Shown here piece by piece: positions 1-6,920 of a stretch of 19,122 nucleotides of DNA; the first letter of the stretch is position 1, and every line of letters starts with the position of its first letter. Origin of the DNA: JAGXLC01 sp964461045 (GTDB lineage: Bacteria; Bacteroidota; Bacteroidia; Bacteroidales; UBA12077); assembly GCA_964461045.1 (NCBI GenBank), contig CAYWSJ010000065.1, positions 1 to 19,122 on the forward strand, read 5' to 3'. The notes beneath the pieces are model-generated. The model did not search any database. It was given only the letters and a program-made list of their open reading frames with translations, and was not told the origin of the DNA. Made by a program: the position numbers and the translations under genes.

Positions 1-982
1 AGAGAACCCTGAATTTGTGTTTTTTTGCAATTTTTTCCATTAAGATCATTAAAAGCTGGTTATGATCTACCGCAAGATTTGCTTCTTCGTAACGGGGAGC
101 ACATTCAAACTGATTAGGGGCTACTTCATTGTGTCTGGTTTTTATTGGAATTCCCAGTATATAGGCTTCTTTTTCGAACTCACGCATAAAATTTTTAACC
201 CTTTCCGTTATTGAGCCAAAATAGTGATCATTAAGTTGCTGATCTTTAGCAGAAGCATGTCCTATAAGGGTTCTTCCTGTAAGGTATAGGTCTGGTCTGG
301 CATTGTAAAAAGCATCATCTACCAGGAAATATTCTTGTTCCCAACCCAGCATGACATTTACTTTTTCAACGTTCTTATCAAAATACTTACATACCTCTTT
401 TGCTGCATCATCGATGCGGTTGAGTGATTTTAACAGGGGAGTTTTATAATCCAGGGCTTCGCCTGTATATGAGACAAAAATTGTGGGAATGCAAAGTGTT
501 CTTTCATATACAAAGGCAGGAGAGGAGGGATCCCAGGCTGTATACCCCCTTGCTTCAAATGTATTTCTTAGTCCTCCGCTTGGAAAACTGGAAGCATCAG
601 ATTCCTGCTGAACAAGCATTTCTCCCTGGAAATTTTCAACAATTCCACCATTGTCAGCGGGCTCGAAAAAAGCATCATGTTTTTCCGCAGTCGTACCATT
701 AAGCGGATGGAACCAATGTGTATAGTGAGTAGCTCCACGGTCAATGGCCCATGCTTTCATTCCTGAGGCCACCTGATCTGCATATTTTCTGTCTATTTTT
801 GCTCCTTTTTCAATGGCTTTTAATACATTTTCATAAGCCTCCCGGGATAAATATTCCTGCATTTTTTGTGGATTGAAGACATTCTCTCCAAAATATTTGG
901 ATGTTTTTACTGAAGGAAGTTCTACCGGAACGGAGGTTCTTTCCAGGACTTTCTCAATGGATTTGAATCGAATTGTTGACAT
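1..982 (-). CDS. glnN: Glutamine synthetase type III, N-terminal part (runs off the window)
   Basis: ATP-dependent condensation of glutamate and ammonia to glutamine in the cytoplasm; the type III (GlnN) enzyme is the large dodecameric form common in Bacteroidota and cyanobacteria. The minus-strand frame from ATG at 982 is open to the window edge and gives 327 residues, under half of the roughly 700-730 usual for the family. Seen directly: GATHYTHWFHPLNGTTAEKH at about residues 83-102, SSFPSGGLRNTFEARGYTAW at about 131-150, and the metal-site segment LGWEQEYFLVD further on. These blocks are diagnostic of type III rather than type I. The start follows directly on the sequence TTAGGGGT. A terminator separates the gene from the upstream M20 peptidase gene, so it probably has its own promoter, near 1010-1017. 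Family identity is very secure; the C-terminal half cannot be seen. Confidence 0.96.
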   Translation of the reverse strand, partial: MSTIRFKSIEKVLERTSVPVELPSVKTSKYFGENVFNPQKMQEYLSREAYENVLKAIEKGAKIDRKYADQVASGMKAWAIDRGATHYTHWFHPLNGTTAEKHDAFFEPADNGGIVENFQGEMLVQQESDASSFPSGGLRNTFEARGYTAWDPSSPAFVYERTLCIPTIFVSYTGEALDYKTPLLKSLNRIDDAAKEVCKYFDKNVEKVNVMLGWEQEYFLVDDAFYNARPDLYLTGRTLIGHASAKDQQLNDHYFGSITERVKNFMREFEKEAYILGIPIKTRHNEVAPNQFECAPRYEEANLAVDHNQLLMILMEKIAKKHKFRVL

Positions 983-1116
983 ACCCCTAAAATTTGATGG
1001 TTAAATTGACAAATTTACGTATATTTTTAATATAACCCCTAATATTTTAAGGGGTATTTTTTAAATAAACACTCAAATAAAATTTAAAGGTGTGTTTTAT
1101 TAGGGGAATGGCAATA
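983..1116 (-). promoter_or_regulatory. Upstream region of glnN: -7 box and repeated GGGG motif
   Basis: Read on the minus strand, TAAATTTG (1010-1017) fits the Bacteroidota -7 consensus TAnnTTTG, 27 bases upstream of the glnN ATG. No good -33 TTTG is seen at the right spacing. Instead that zone holds an inverted repeat, ACCCCT at 1035-1040 and AGGGGT at 1050-1055. Related motifs occur at 983-990 (minus-strand TTAGGGGT, touching the start codon) and at 1099-1106 (plus-strand ATTAGGGG). A weak core promoter plus repeated motif would suit activator-controlled expression, but the binding protein is unknown and this is inference. Confidence 0.4.
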
Positions 1117-1148
1117 AAAAAATCCGGTGAGCGATCACCGGATTTTTT
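1117..1148 (-). terminator. Rho-independent terminator of the M20 peptidase gene
   Basis: Perfect 14-base inverted repeat, AAAAAATCCGGTGA (1117-1130) and its complement (1135-1148), around a 4-base loop GCGA. The GC-rich core TCCGGTGA is flanked by A and T runs, so it could stop transcription in both directions. It lies 17 bases past the stop codon of the minus-strand gene ending at 1166. Confidence 0.9.
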
Positions 1149-1165
1149 ACGGAATTATTCGATAC

Positions 1166-2536
1166 TTATTTGCTTAGTTCAGCGAATTTTTCATAGAATT
1201 TGGCTATGGTTTCTATACCATTATAAAATTGGTTTAAAGGATAATTTTCATTAGGTGAGTGGATCGCATCAGATTCGAGTCCGAAACCTACCAATACAGA
1301 TTTAATTCCCAGGATCTGATCAAAAGAAGCAATAATTGGTATACTACCTCCACTTCTTACAGGGACAGGTTTTTTACCCAGTACTTCTTCCATAGCCTGG
1401 CTTGCTGCCTTGTAAGCAGGTAAATCAATCGGGCAAACATAACCCTGTCCGCCATGCAATTCTTTTACATTAACTTTTACTGATTTAGGAGCGATTGACT
1501 CAAAATATTCTTTAAAAAGTCTTGCAATTTTTTTGTGGTCCTGGTTAGGCACCAGCCGCATTGATATCTTTGCCCCTGCAGTTGCCGGGAGAACAGTTTT
1601 AGCTCCTTCACCTGTATAACCACTCCACATTCCGTTTACGTCACAGGAAGGTCTTATTCCTGTTCTTTCCATAGTTGTATATCCTTTTTCTCCATCAACT
1701 TCTTCTATGTCAAGGGCTTTTTTGTATTCTTCCAGGTTGAATGGCGCTTTTGCCATCTCTTTTCTTTCTTCGTCACTGGCTTCCAGCACATCGTCATAAA
1801 ATCCGGGGATCGTTACTTTGTTGTTTTCGTCTTTAAGTTTGGCGATCATTTCAGCCAGCACATTAGCCGGGTTAGCTACAGCGCCTCCGAATATTCCTGA
1901 GTGGAGGTCTTTGTTCGGACCTGTAACTTCAACTTCCATGTAGGCCAGTCCTCGCAGACCAGTTGTAATAGAAGGAAGGTCTTCACCAAGCATGCTTGTG
2001 TCTGAAACAAGGATTGTATCAGCCTGGAGCATTTCTTTATTCTGTTCACAGAATTTTCCGAGACTAGGAGAACCTATTTCTTCTTCTCCCTCAAGCATGA
2101 ATTTTACGTTACAATCTAGTTTGTTGCTTTTTACAAGATATTCAAATGCTTTAATATGCATGAATGACTGACCTTTATCATCGTCGGCGCCCCTGGCATA
2201 TATTTTTCCATCTCTTATTTCCGGTTCAAAAGGTTTTGAATCCCATTTTTCAATTGGGTCCACAGGCATCACATCGTAGTGTCCGTAAACCAATACTGTA
2301 GGTTTATTGGTGTCAAGTATTTTTTCTGCATATACTACTGGGTTGCCATCGCTTGGCATTACTTCAGCTTTTTCTGCACCAGCATCTAACAGTTTTTGCT
2401 TCAGGTGGTCTGCAGCTTTCTTCATGTCATCTTTGTGTTCCTTTTCAGAACTGATTGAAGGAATTCTGATAACTTCAAATAATTCGTCTAAAAACCGTTG
2501 CTTATTGTCTTCAATATACTTTTTTATGTCTTCCAT
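1166..2536 (-). CDS. M20 family metallodipeptidase (PepV/carnosinase type)
   Basis: Di-zinc exopeptidase that hydrolyses dipeptides or short peptides in the cytoplasm; 456 residues, normal for the dipeptidase branch of M20. The metal and catalytic set is complete: GHYDV with H86 and the catalytic D88, GADDDKG with bridging D119, EGEEEIGS with general base E152 and metal ligand E153, SDT with D179, and HSPNE with H426. The HSG motif (H212) at the lid/dimerisation domain, roughly residues 190-320, is also present. There is no signal peptide. The start ATG at 2536 is followed by a typical amphipathic N-terminus. The gene is monocistronic: a terminator follows, and queE diverges upstream across 105 bases. 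The exact substrate (carnosine-like dipeptide, Xaa-Gly and so on) cannot be told from sequence. Confidence 0.93.
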   Translation of the reverse strand: MEDIKKYIEDNKQRFLDELFEVIRIPSISSEKEHKDDMKKAADHLKQKLLDAGAEKAEVMPSDGNPVVYAEKILDTNKPTVLVYGHYDVMPVDPIEKWDSKPFEPEIRDGKIYARGADDDKGQSFMHIKAFEYLVKSNKLDCNVKFMLEGEEEIGSPSLGKFCEQNKEMLQADTILVSDTSMLGEDLPSITTGLRGLAYMEVEVTGPNKDLHSGIFGGAVANPANVLAEMIAKLKDENNKVTIPGFYDDVLEASDEERKEMAKAPFNLEEYKKALDIEEVDGEKGYTTMERTGIRPSCDVNGMWSGYTGEGAKTVLPATAGAKISMRLVPNQDHKKIARLFKEYFESIAPKSVKVNVKELHGGQGYVCPIDLPAYKAASQAMEEVLGKKPVPVRSGGSIPIIASFDQILGIKSVLVGFGLESDAIHSPNENYPLNQFYNGIETIAKFYEKFAELSK

Positions 2537-2641
2537 AAAACAGATTTTTTTAATTTATAAAATTATATTGCCCGAAGATAAAAAATCTTTAGTTATTTTG
2601 AACAATTTTAAATAGATTGTTTTGTTAATAATTCTTAATTT
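2537..2641. promoter_or_regulatory. Divergent promoter region of the M20 peptidase gene and queE
   Basis: This 105-base AT-rich spacer must hold promoters for both directions. On the minus strand TATCTTCG (2574-2581) is one base from the TAnnTTTG -7 consensus. On the plus strand TTTTG-rich segments lie near 2597-2625. No clear -33/-7 pair and no Shine-Dalgarno sequence stand out, so assignments within it are weak. Confidence 0.3.
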
Positions 2642-3280
2642 ATGACAAAGAAGGAAGAGAAAAAATTTGATGATTACGGAGGGCATAAACTGCCTCTGGT
2701 AGAGCAGTTTTACACAATCCAGGGGGAAGGATATCATATGGGTAAACCTGCCTATTTTATAAGAATTGGAGGGTGCGATATAGGATGTCATTGGTGTGAT
2801 TCAAAACTGACCTGGGATCCTGCCGTACATCCTTTGGTAGATATTGAGGATATTAAGAGATCAGTAGCTGATACTCCTGCCAAGTCCATTGTTGTTACCG
2901 GAGGAGAGCCCTCTTTATATAATCTTGATCCTTTATGCACAGCTTTAAAGCCTTTAGGTGTGAAAACTTTCCTGGAAACATCTGGAACAGGCTTTCTATC
3001 AGGTCGATGGGACTGGATTTGTTTGTCACCAAAAAAACAAAGTCCGCCGGAAAACGTATTTTATAATAAAGCAGACGAATTGAAAGTTATTATATTTGAT
3101 GAAGAAGATATTCTTTGGGCCGAAGAAGCAGCTAAACTTGTAAATTCAGAGTGCAGACTATATCTGCAGCCGGAATGGAGTCGTTATGAAATAATCATAC
3201 CCGCGGTTGTTGAGTTTGTAAAAAGGAATCCTCAATGGAATGTTTCTCTTCAGGCACATAAATTTATGCATATTCCTTAA
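2642..3280 (+). CDS. queE: 7-carboxy-7-deazaguanine synthase (QueE, radical SAM)
   Basis: Radical SAM enzyme that contracts 6-carboxytetrahydropterin to 7-carboxy-7-deazaguanine, the step that forms the deazapurine ring for queuosine in tRNA (and other 7-deazaguanines). 212 residues, normal for the family. Visible: the substrate-side motif FYTIQGEG (23-30), the [4Fe-4S] motif CDIGCHWC with C45, C49 and C52 (CX3CX2C), TGGEPS (86-91) for SAM binding, and the family C-terminus SLQAHKFMHIP, which matches the usual SLQ.HK..GIP ending. The partners QueC, QueD and QueF are not in this window. It is followed 16 bases later by the PorE-like gene and may be cotranscribed with it, though the functions seem unrelated. 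Confidence 0.93.
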   Translation: MTKKEEKKFDDYGGHKLPLVEQFYTIQGEGYHMGKPAYFIRIGGCDIGCHWCDSKLTWDPAVHPLVDIEDIKRSVADTPAKSIVVTGGEPSLYNLDPLCTALKPLGVKTFLETSGTGFLSGRWDWICLSPKKQSPPENVFYNKADELKVIIFDEEDILWAEEAAKLVNSECRLYLQPEWSRYEIIIPAVVEFVKRNPQWNVSLQAHKFMHIP

Positions 3281-3296
3281 ACCTGAAATTGTTTTT

Positions 3297-5285
3297 ATGA
3301 TGAAATATTTGTTTTTGATCTTTTTTATTTTTTCTTTATTACCATCTTTACAGGCTCAGCAAGAATTTACGACCGATAACAAGAGGGCTGTGAAATATTT
3401 TAAGGAAGGGCTTGCCAGTTATCAGCGCGGTGATTTTAAAGTTGCTTTGGAAAAGATGAGTGAGGCATTGGAAAAGGATGATCAGTTTGTTGAGGCATAT
3501 ATAATTAAAGCCCAGGTGTATGAACATACAGGGAAAGGCCAGCAAGCCCTCGAAAATTACGAAAAGGTTTTGGAAATTAATCCTGATTTTTTTCCCAATG
3601 TATTTTTAAGCATGGGGTTAATTTATTTTCAGCAAGGTAGTTATAAGAAATCAAAAGAGTATCTTGACAGGTTTATTGCTAGAGAGGATATAACCTTAAA
3701 ATTAAAGAAAAAAGCCAGGGAGATAAAACGTTCCTGTCTTTTTGCAATACGCCGGAAAGATAATCCCGTTTCTTTTCACCCTGAAAATTTAGGAGATAGC
3801 ATTAATAGCCAGTTTAGTGAATACTGGCCCTCTATTTCTGCAGATGGTAAAACATTGGTTTTCACCCGGCTGATACCACGGAATGATCTGTCTGAAATAG
3901 AGCAAAGATTGGATGAGTTGAATGAAAGACAGCGAGCTTTTATGGAGTCTGTAATTTCAAAAAAACAGGAAGATTTTTTTGTAAGTAATAAAAAAGACAG
4001 TCTCTGGAAACAGGCTGTTAGTATTGGGAGTCCTATCAATACGGAACATAATGAGGGAGCTCAGAGCCTTTCCTCCGATGGGAATGAGATGTATTTTAGC
4101 GCCTGCAACAAAGATGATGGGAAAGGCAGTTGTGATATTTATTACTCAAAAAAACAAAACGGACAATGGAGTAAACCTGAGAATATCGGGGCTCCGGTAA
4201 ATACTCCTTCATGGGAATCGCAACCCTCTATATCTCCTGATGGACAGGTTCTTTATTTTGCCAGTAACAGGAAAGGAGGAGAGGGTAAAAAAGATATATG
4301 GATGAGCCGGAAGAAGAAGGATGGTTCCTGGTCGGAACCCAAAAACCTTGGGGACTCTGTAAATACGCCCGAAACAGAAATGGCTCCTTTTATTCATATG
4401 GATAATCAGACGCTCTATTTTTCATCGGACGGGCATCTGGGAATGGGGGGAATGGATTTGTACAAAACTTCCAAAAAAGATGAAAATTCGTGGACTGTTC
4501 CGGAGAATCTAGGTTACCCAATAAATACCCATAAAGATGAATTTGGACTTATTGTTGAGGCGCAGGGGAAAAATGCTTATTATGTTAGCAACCGAAGGAG
4601 TGATAGGAAGAGAGATATTTATACTTTTGTACTTCCCGAAGAATCCAGGCCTACTCCAAGTTCATATATGGAGGGTTTGGTTTATGATGCAGAAACAAAA
4701 AAGCCTTTGAAAGCTGAATTTGAATTGCTAACACTTGATTCGGGAAAAATGATCATGAATGCATATTCCGATCAAAAAACAGGAAATTTTCTGGTTTGTT
4801 TACCGGTGAATAATGATTATGTCCTTAATGTATCAAGAAAAGGCTACTTGTTTTATTCAGACAATTTTAGTTTTAAGGGGACTCATGAAATAACTCAGCC
4901 TTTTCAAAAAGATATTCCTTTAAAACCGATTAAAGAAGGAGAGCGAATTGTTCTCAGAAATATTTTTTTCGAAACAGATTCATTCCGGTTAAAAACACAA
5001 TCTAGAGTTGAACTGAATAAGCTTTATCAGTTTTTACAGGAGAACCCAGGATTGAGAATTGAAATTTCGGGGCATACGGATAGTGTAGGCACAGATCATT
5101 ACAATGAAGAATTGTCAGATAAGCGGGCTCGGTCTGTTTATTATTATTTAACAAAGAAAGGCATTTCAAAGCAGCGGCTCGAATATAAGGGATATGGTGA
5201 AAGTCAGCCCATTGCGCCAAATAGTACTGCAGAAGGTAGAGCCCGCAACAGAAGGACAGAGATTAAGGTACTTGGAAATCAATAA
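3297..5285 (+). CDS. PorE-like envelope protein: TPR, PD40 propeller, carboxypeptidase-regulatory-like and OmpA domains
   Basis: Exported, peptidoglycan-anchored envelope protein of 662 residues. Domains in order: signal peptide (1-20, cleavage around LQA-QQ), TPR helices (about 25-150), WD40-like PD40 propeller repeats (about 175-445, with repeated SPDG..LYFAS / DIW.S elements), a carboxypeptidase-regulatory-like beta domain (about 455-545), and an OmpA C-terminal domain (about 550-662). In the OmpA domain, SGHTDS with D595 and LSDKRA with R610 match the residues that bind diaminopimelate. This order equals that of PorE, which anchors the type IX secretion machine in Porphyromonas gingivalis, but Bacteroidota carry many paralogues of this layout. 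PorE is a lipoprotein; no lipobox cysteine is present here. An in-frame ATG at 3240 would overlap queE by 41 bases and bury the signal peptide, so the ATG at 3297 (or 3300) is chosen. Confidence 0.88.
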   Translation: MMKYLFLIFFIFSLLPSLQAQQEFTTDNKRAVKYFKEGLASYQRGDFKVALEKMSEALEKDDQFVEAYIIKAQVYEHTGKGQQALENYEKVLEINPDFFPNVFLSMGLIYFQQGSYKKSKEYLDRFIAREDITLKLKKKAREIKRSCLFAIRRKDNPVSFHPENLGDSINSQFSEYWPSISADGKTLVFTRLIPRNDLSEIEQRLDELNERQRAFMESVISKKQEDFFVSNKKDSLWKQAVSIGSPINTEHNEGAQSLSSDGNEMYFSACNKDDGKGSCDIYYSKKQNGQWSKPENIGAPVNTPSWESQPSISPDGQVLYFASNRKGGEGKKDIWMSRKKKDGSWSEPKNLGDSVNTPETEMAPFIHMDNQTLYFSSDGHLGMGGMDLYKTSKKDENSWTVPENLGYPINTHKDEFGLIVEAQGKNAYYVSNRRSDRKRDIYTFVLPEESRPTPSSYMEGLVYDAETKKPLKAEFELLTLDSGKMIMNAYSDQKTGNFLVCLPVNNDYVLNVSRKGYLFYSDNFSFKGTHEITQPFQKDIPLKPIKEGERIVLRNIFFETDSFRLKTQSRVELNKLYQFLQENPGLRIEISGHTDSVGTDHYNEELSDKRARSVYYYLTKKGISKQRLEYKGYGESQPIAPNSTAEGRARNRRTEIKVLGNQ

Positions 5286-5309
5286 ATTTAGGAGGATTTA
5301 TTTTCGGAA

Positions 5310-6743
5310 TCAATTATCTGATTTTTCTTCCTCGTGATTTTCTATAAGCTCTTTGATTCTCTCGATCTGTTTTTGTTTATTAACTTCCCGAAGATTAAGC
5401 GCTGTTTCTGTAAAGTATTGATGCCCTGATATAAATTTTAGTTGTAAATTATTCCAGTCATTTAAAGAACCTATTTTATTTTGTTCTTTCATTTCTTTGT
5501 AGAGGGTATTTGAAACCGGAATGAAATCACTTCTTCCCAGGTAATCCAAATCAGCATCACACATTATTTTTTCCAGCAAGTCTTCTGGTGATGGCGGTAT
5601 TTGAGTAGCCATAATCAGGTCAGTTATTTTATCAATCTGATCCTGGTTATAACTGAATTTTGGCAAATATTCCTTAGCCATTTCTGCACCATAATATTCA
5701 TGGTTATTGTACCCAATTATGTGGCCTGCGTCATGAAACAAGGCAGCAGTTTTAAGAAGCAGGATTGCCTCATCATCTACTCCTTCACCATAACCAATCA
5801 ATTCTGCCTGGTTAATCACATCAATTGTATGTTTTACATTATGATAGTATAAGTATTCGGGTAATTCTTTTTCAAGTCTGTCGAGTATGAGTTCCTGAAG
5901 ATCGGTAAACTGACGGAGCAGGTATTTGGTCATGAAAATCTGGTTCGGGTTTCTGCCTTCTTTCCGATTTTCAGCATAGGCAGGTTTTATTTTTTTCAGT
6001 CTCAGCATCTCCATGTTCCCTTTATATTTTACAGGTATCTTACCGCTGTAATCACATGTAAAATACTGTTTTATCATTTCATAAGTCATGATTGAAAGGT
6101 TTACTTCACCAAAATCACTTGCCGAAGCTATTCTTGTGGCAATATGAACAGTATCTCCTTTCAGATCATAGCTGAGCTTTTTTCTCCCGTGAAATGTAGC
6201 AGTAACCGGCCCTGTGTGGATTCCTATTCTGAAATCCCAGAATTCTCTTTCCTGCTCTTCATATTCTTTCTTCAGTGAGTTCATATAGTCCTGCATTTCA
6301 AGCGCTGCAAGAACTACATCAATCGGGTTTGTGATATTCTTTTTTGGAACACCCCCTGCGCACATATAGGCATCTCCAATAGTCTTAATTTTTTCAATCT
6401 TGTATTTTTTAACTATTTTGTTGAACTGCAAGAAAATATTATCCAGCTCATCCATAATCTCGGTGGTGGCATCTAACGCGGCAATTTTTTTAAGTCCTTG
6501 TACGTCAGCATAAAGTACTGTTGCCATTTCAAACCGGAGTGAACGTGTTTTGCCAGGATACTTAACACCTTTTGGAAGATGTTCGGAGGGTACTTTGGCA
6601 ATTATTCCTTCTAATTTATCTCTTTCTTTTGTAAGCTTTTGTTTTTCAGAACTAAGGTCTTTTATTTGCTGGGTAAGTTCTTTGTTTTCTTTGATTAATT
6701 CTGATATCCGATATAGTAGTTGTTCTTCTTTTTGCTTATCCAT
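5310..6743 (-). CDS. Class III adenylyl cyclase fused to an HD-type phosphohydrolase domain
   Basis: Soluble 477-residue protein with no signal peptide or membrane segment. A coiled coil (about 1-50, Lys/Glu heptads) precedes a class III nucleotide cyclase domain (about 72-235). The cyclase has metal aspartates D80 (YADVQG) and D124 (TIGDAYM), the adenine-selecting pair K120 and D193 (SYDLKGD), and the transition-state arginine R204. The ribose-orienting asparagine of the usual TVN motif is replaced by H200 (DTVH). An HD domain follows (about 290-405): YYHNVKH (299-305), FHDAGH (336-341), NNHE (346-349) and CDADLD (395-400), the ligand pattern of metal phosphohydrolases. YHN..H also resembles the signature of class I cyclic-nucleotide phosphodiesterases. 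Cyclic AMP synthesis with linked hydrolysis is a plausible but unproven role. It converges on the PorE-like gene with only 24 bases between stop codons and no hairpin terminator. Confidence 0.85.
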   Translation of the reverse strand: MDKQKEEQLLYRISELIKENKELTQQIKDLSSEKQKLTKERDKLEGIIAKVPSEHLPKGVKYPGKTRSLRFEMATVLYADVQGLKKIAALDATTEIMDELDNIFLQFNKIVKKYKIEKIKTIGDAYMCAGGVPKKNITNPIDVVLAALEMQDYMNSLKKEYEEQEREFWDFRIGIHTGPVTATFHGRKKLSYDLKGDTVHIATRIASASDFGEVNLSIMTYEMIKQYFTCDYSGKIPVKYKGNMEMLRLKKIKPAYAENRKEGRNPNQIFMTKYLLRQFTDLQELILDRLEKELPEYLYYHNVKHTIDVINQAELIGYGEGVDDEAILLLKTAALFHDAGHIIGYNNHEYYGAEMAKEYLPKFSYNQDQIDKITDLIMATQIPPSPEDLLEKIMCDADLDYLGRSDFIPVSNTLYKEMKEQNKIGSLNDWNNLQLKFISGHQYFTETALNLREVNKQKQIERIKELIENHEEEKSDN

Positions 6744-6920
6744 TGGAATCTTGCCATTTATTTTCTCTAAACGTAATATATGAAAATAGGTTATAAATTT
6801 ATTTAATTTTTTTTCAATAGTGTAATCTCAATCTTGTATATTTGTTAGGTAATTGAATTGTTTAATTCATTCATCAAAAAAGTTATTTTTTAATAATATT
6901 ATTAACTAAAATCTAACCCT
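6744..6920. promoter_or_regulatory. Divergent intergenic region with promoter candidate for the M49-like gene
   Basis: On the plus strand TATATTTG (6837-6844) is an exact match to the -7 consensus TAnnTTTG, and TTTTC (6811-6815) stands 21 bases upstream, close to the -33 TTTG. This predicts a transcript starting near 6850 with a leader of about 70 bases that ends CTAACCCT directly before the ATG at 6921. On the minus strand TACGTTTA (about 6769-6776) may be a degenerate -7 box for the cyclase gene. There is no Shine-Dalgarno sequence before either start. Confidence 0.45.

Noticed and set aside
424..702. 92-codon plus-strand frame
   Set aside because: It lies wholly opposite the glnN coding strand, which shows clear family motifs; it resembles nothing known.
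3240..3296. Upstream in-frame ATG for the PorE-like protein
   Set aside because: It would overlap queE by 41 bases and place 19 residues before a well-formed signal peptide; the ATG at 3297 fits better.
5310..6743. Idea that the cyclase is part of a Pycsar-type antiphage system
   Set aside because: No adjacent effector gene with a cyclic-nucleotide-binding domain or toxic module; neighbours are envelope and peptidase genes, and the chain carries its own HD domain.
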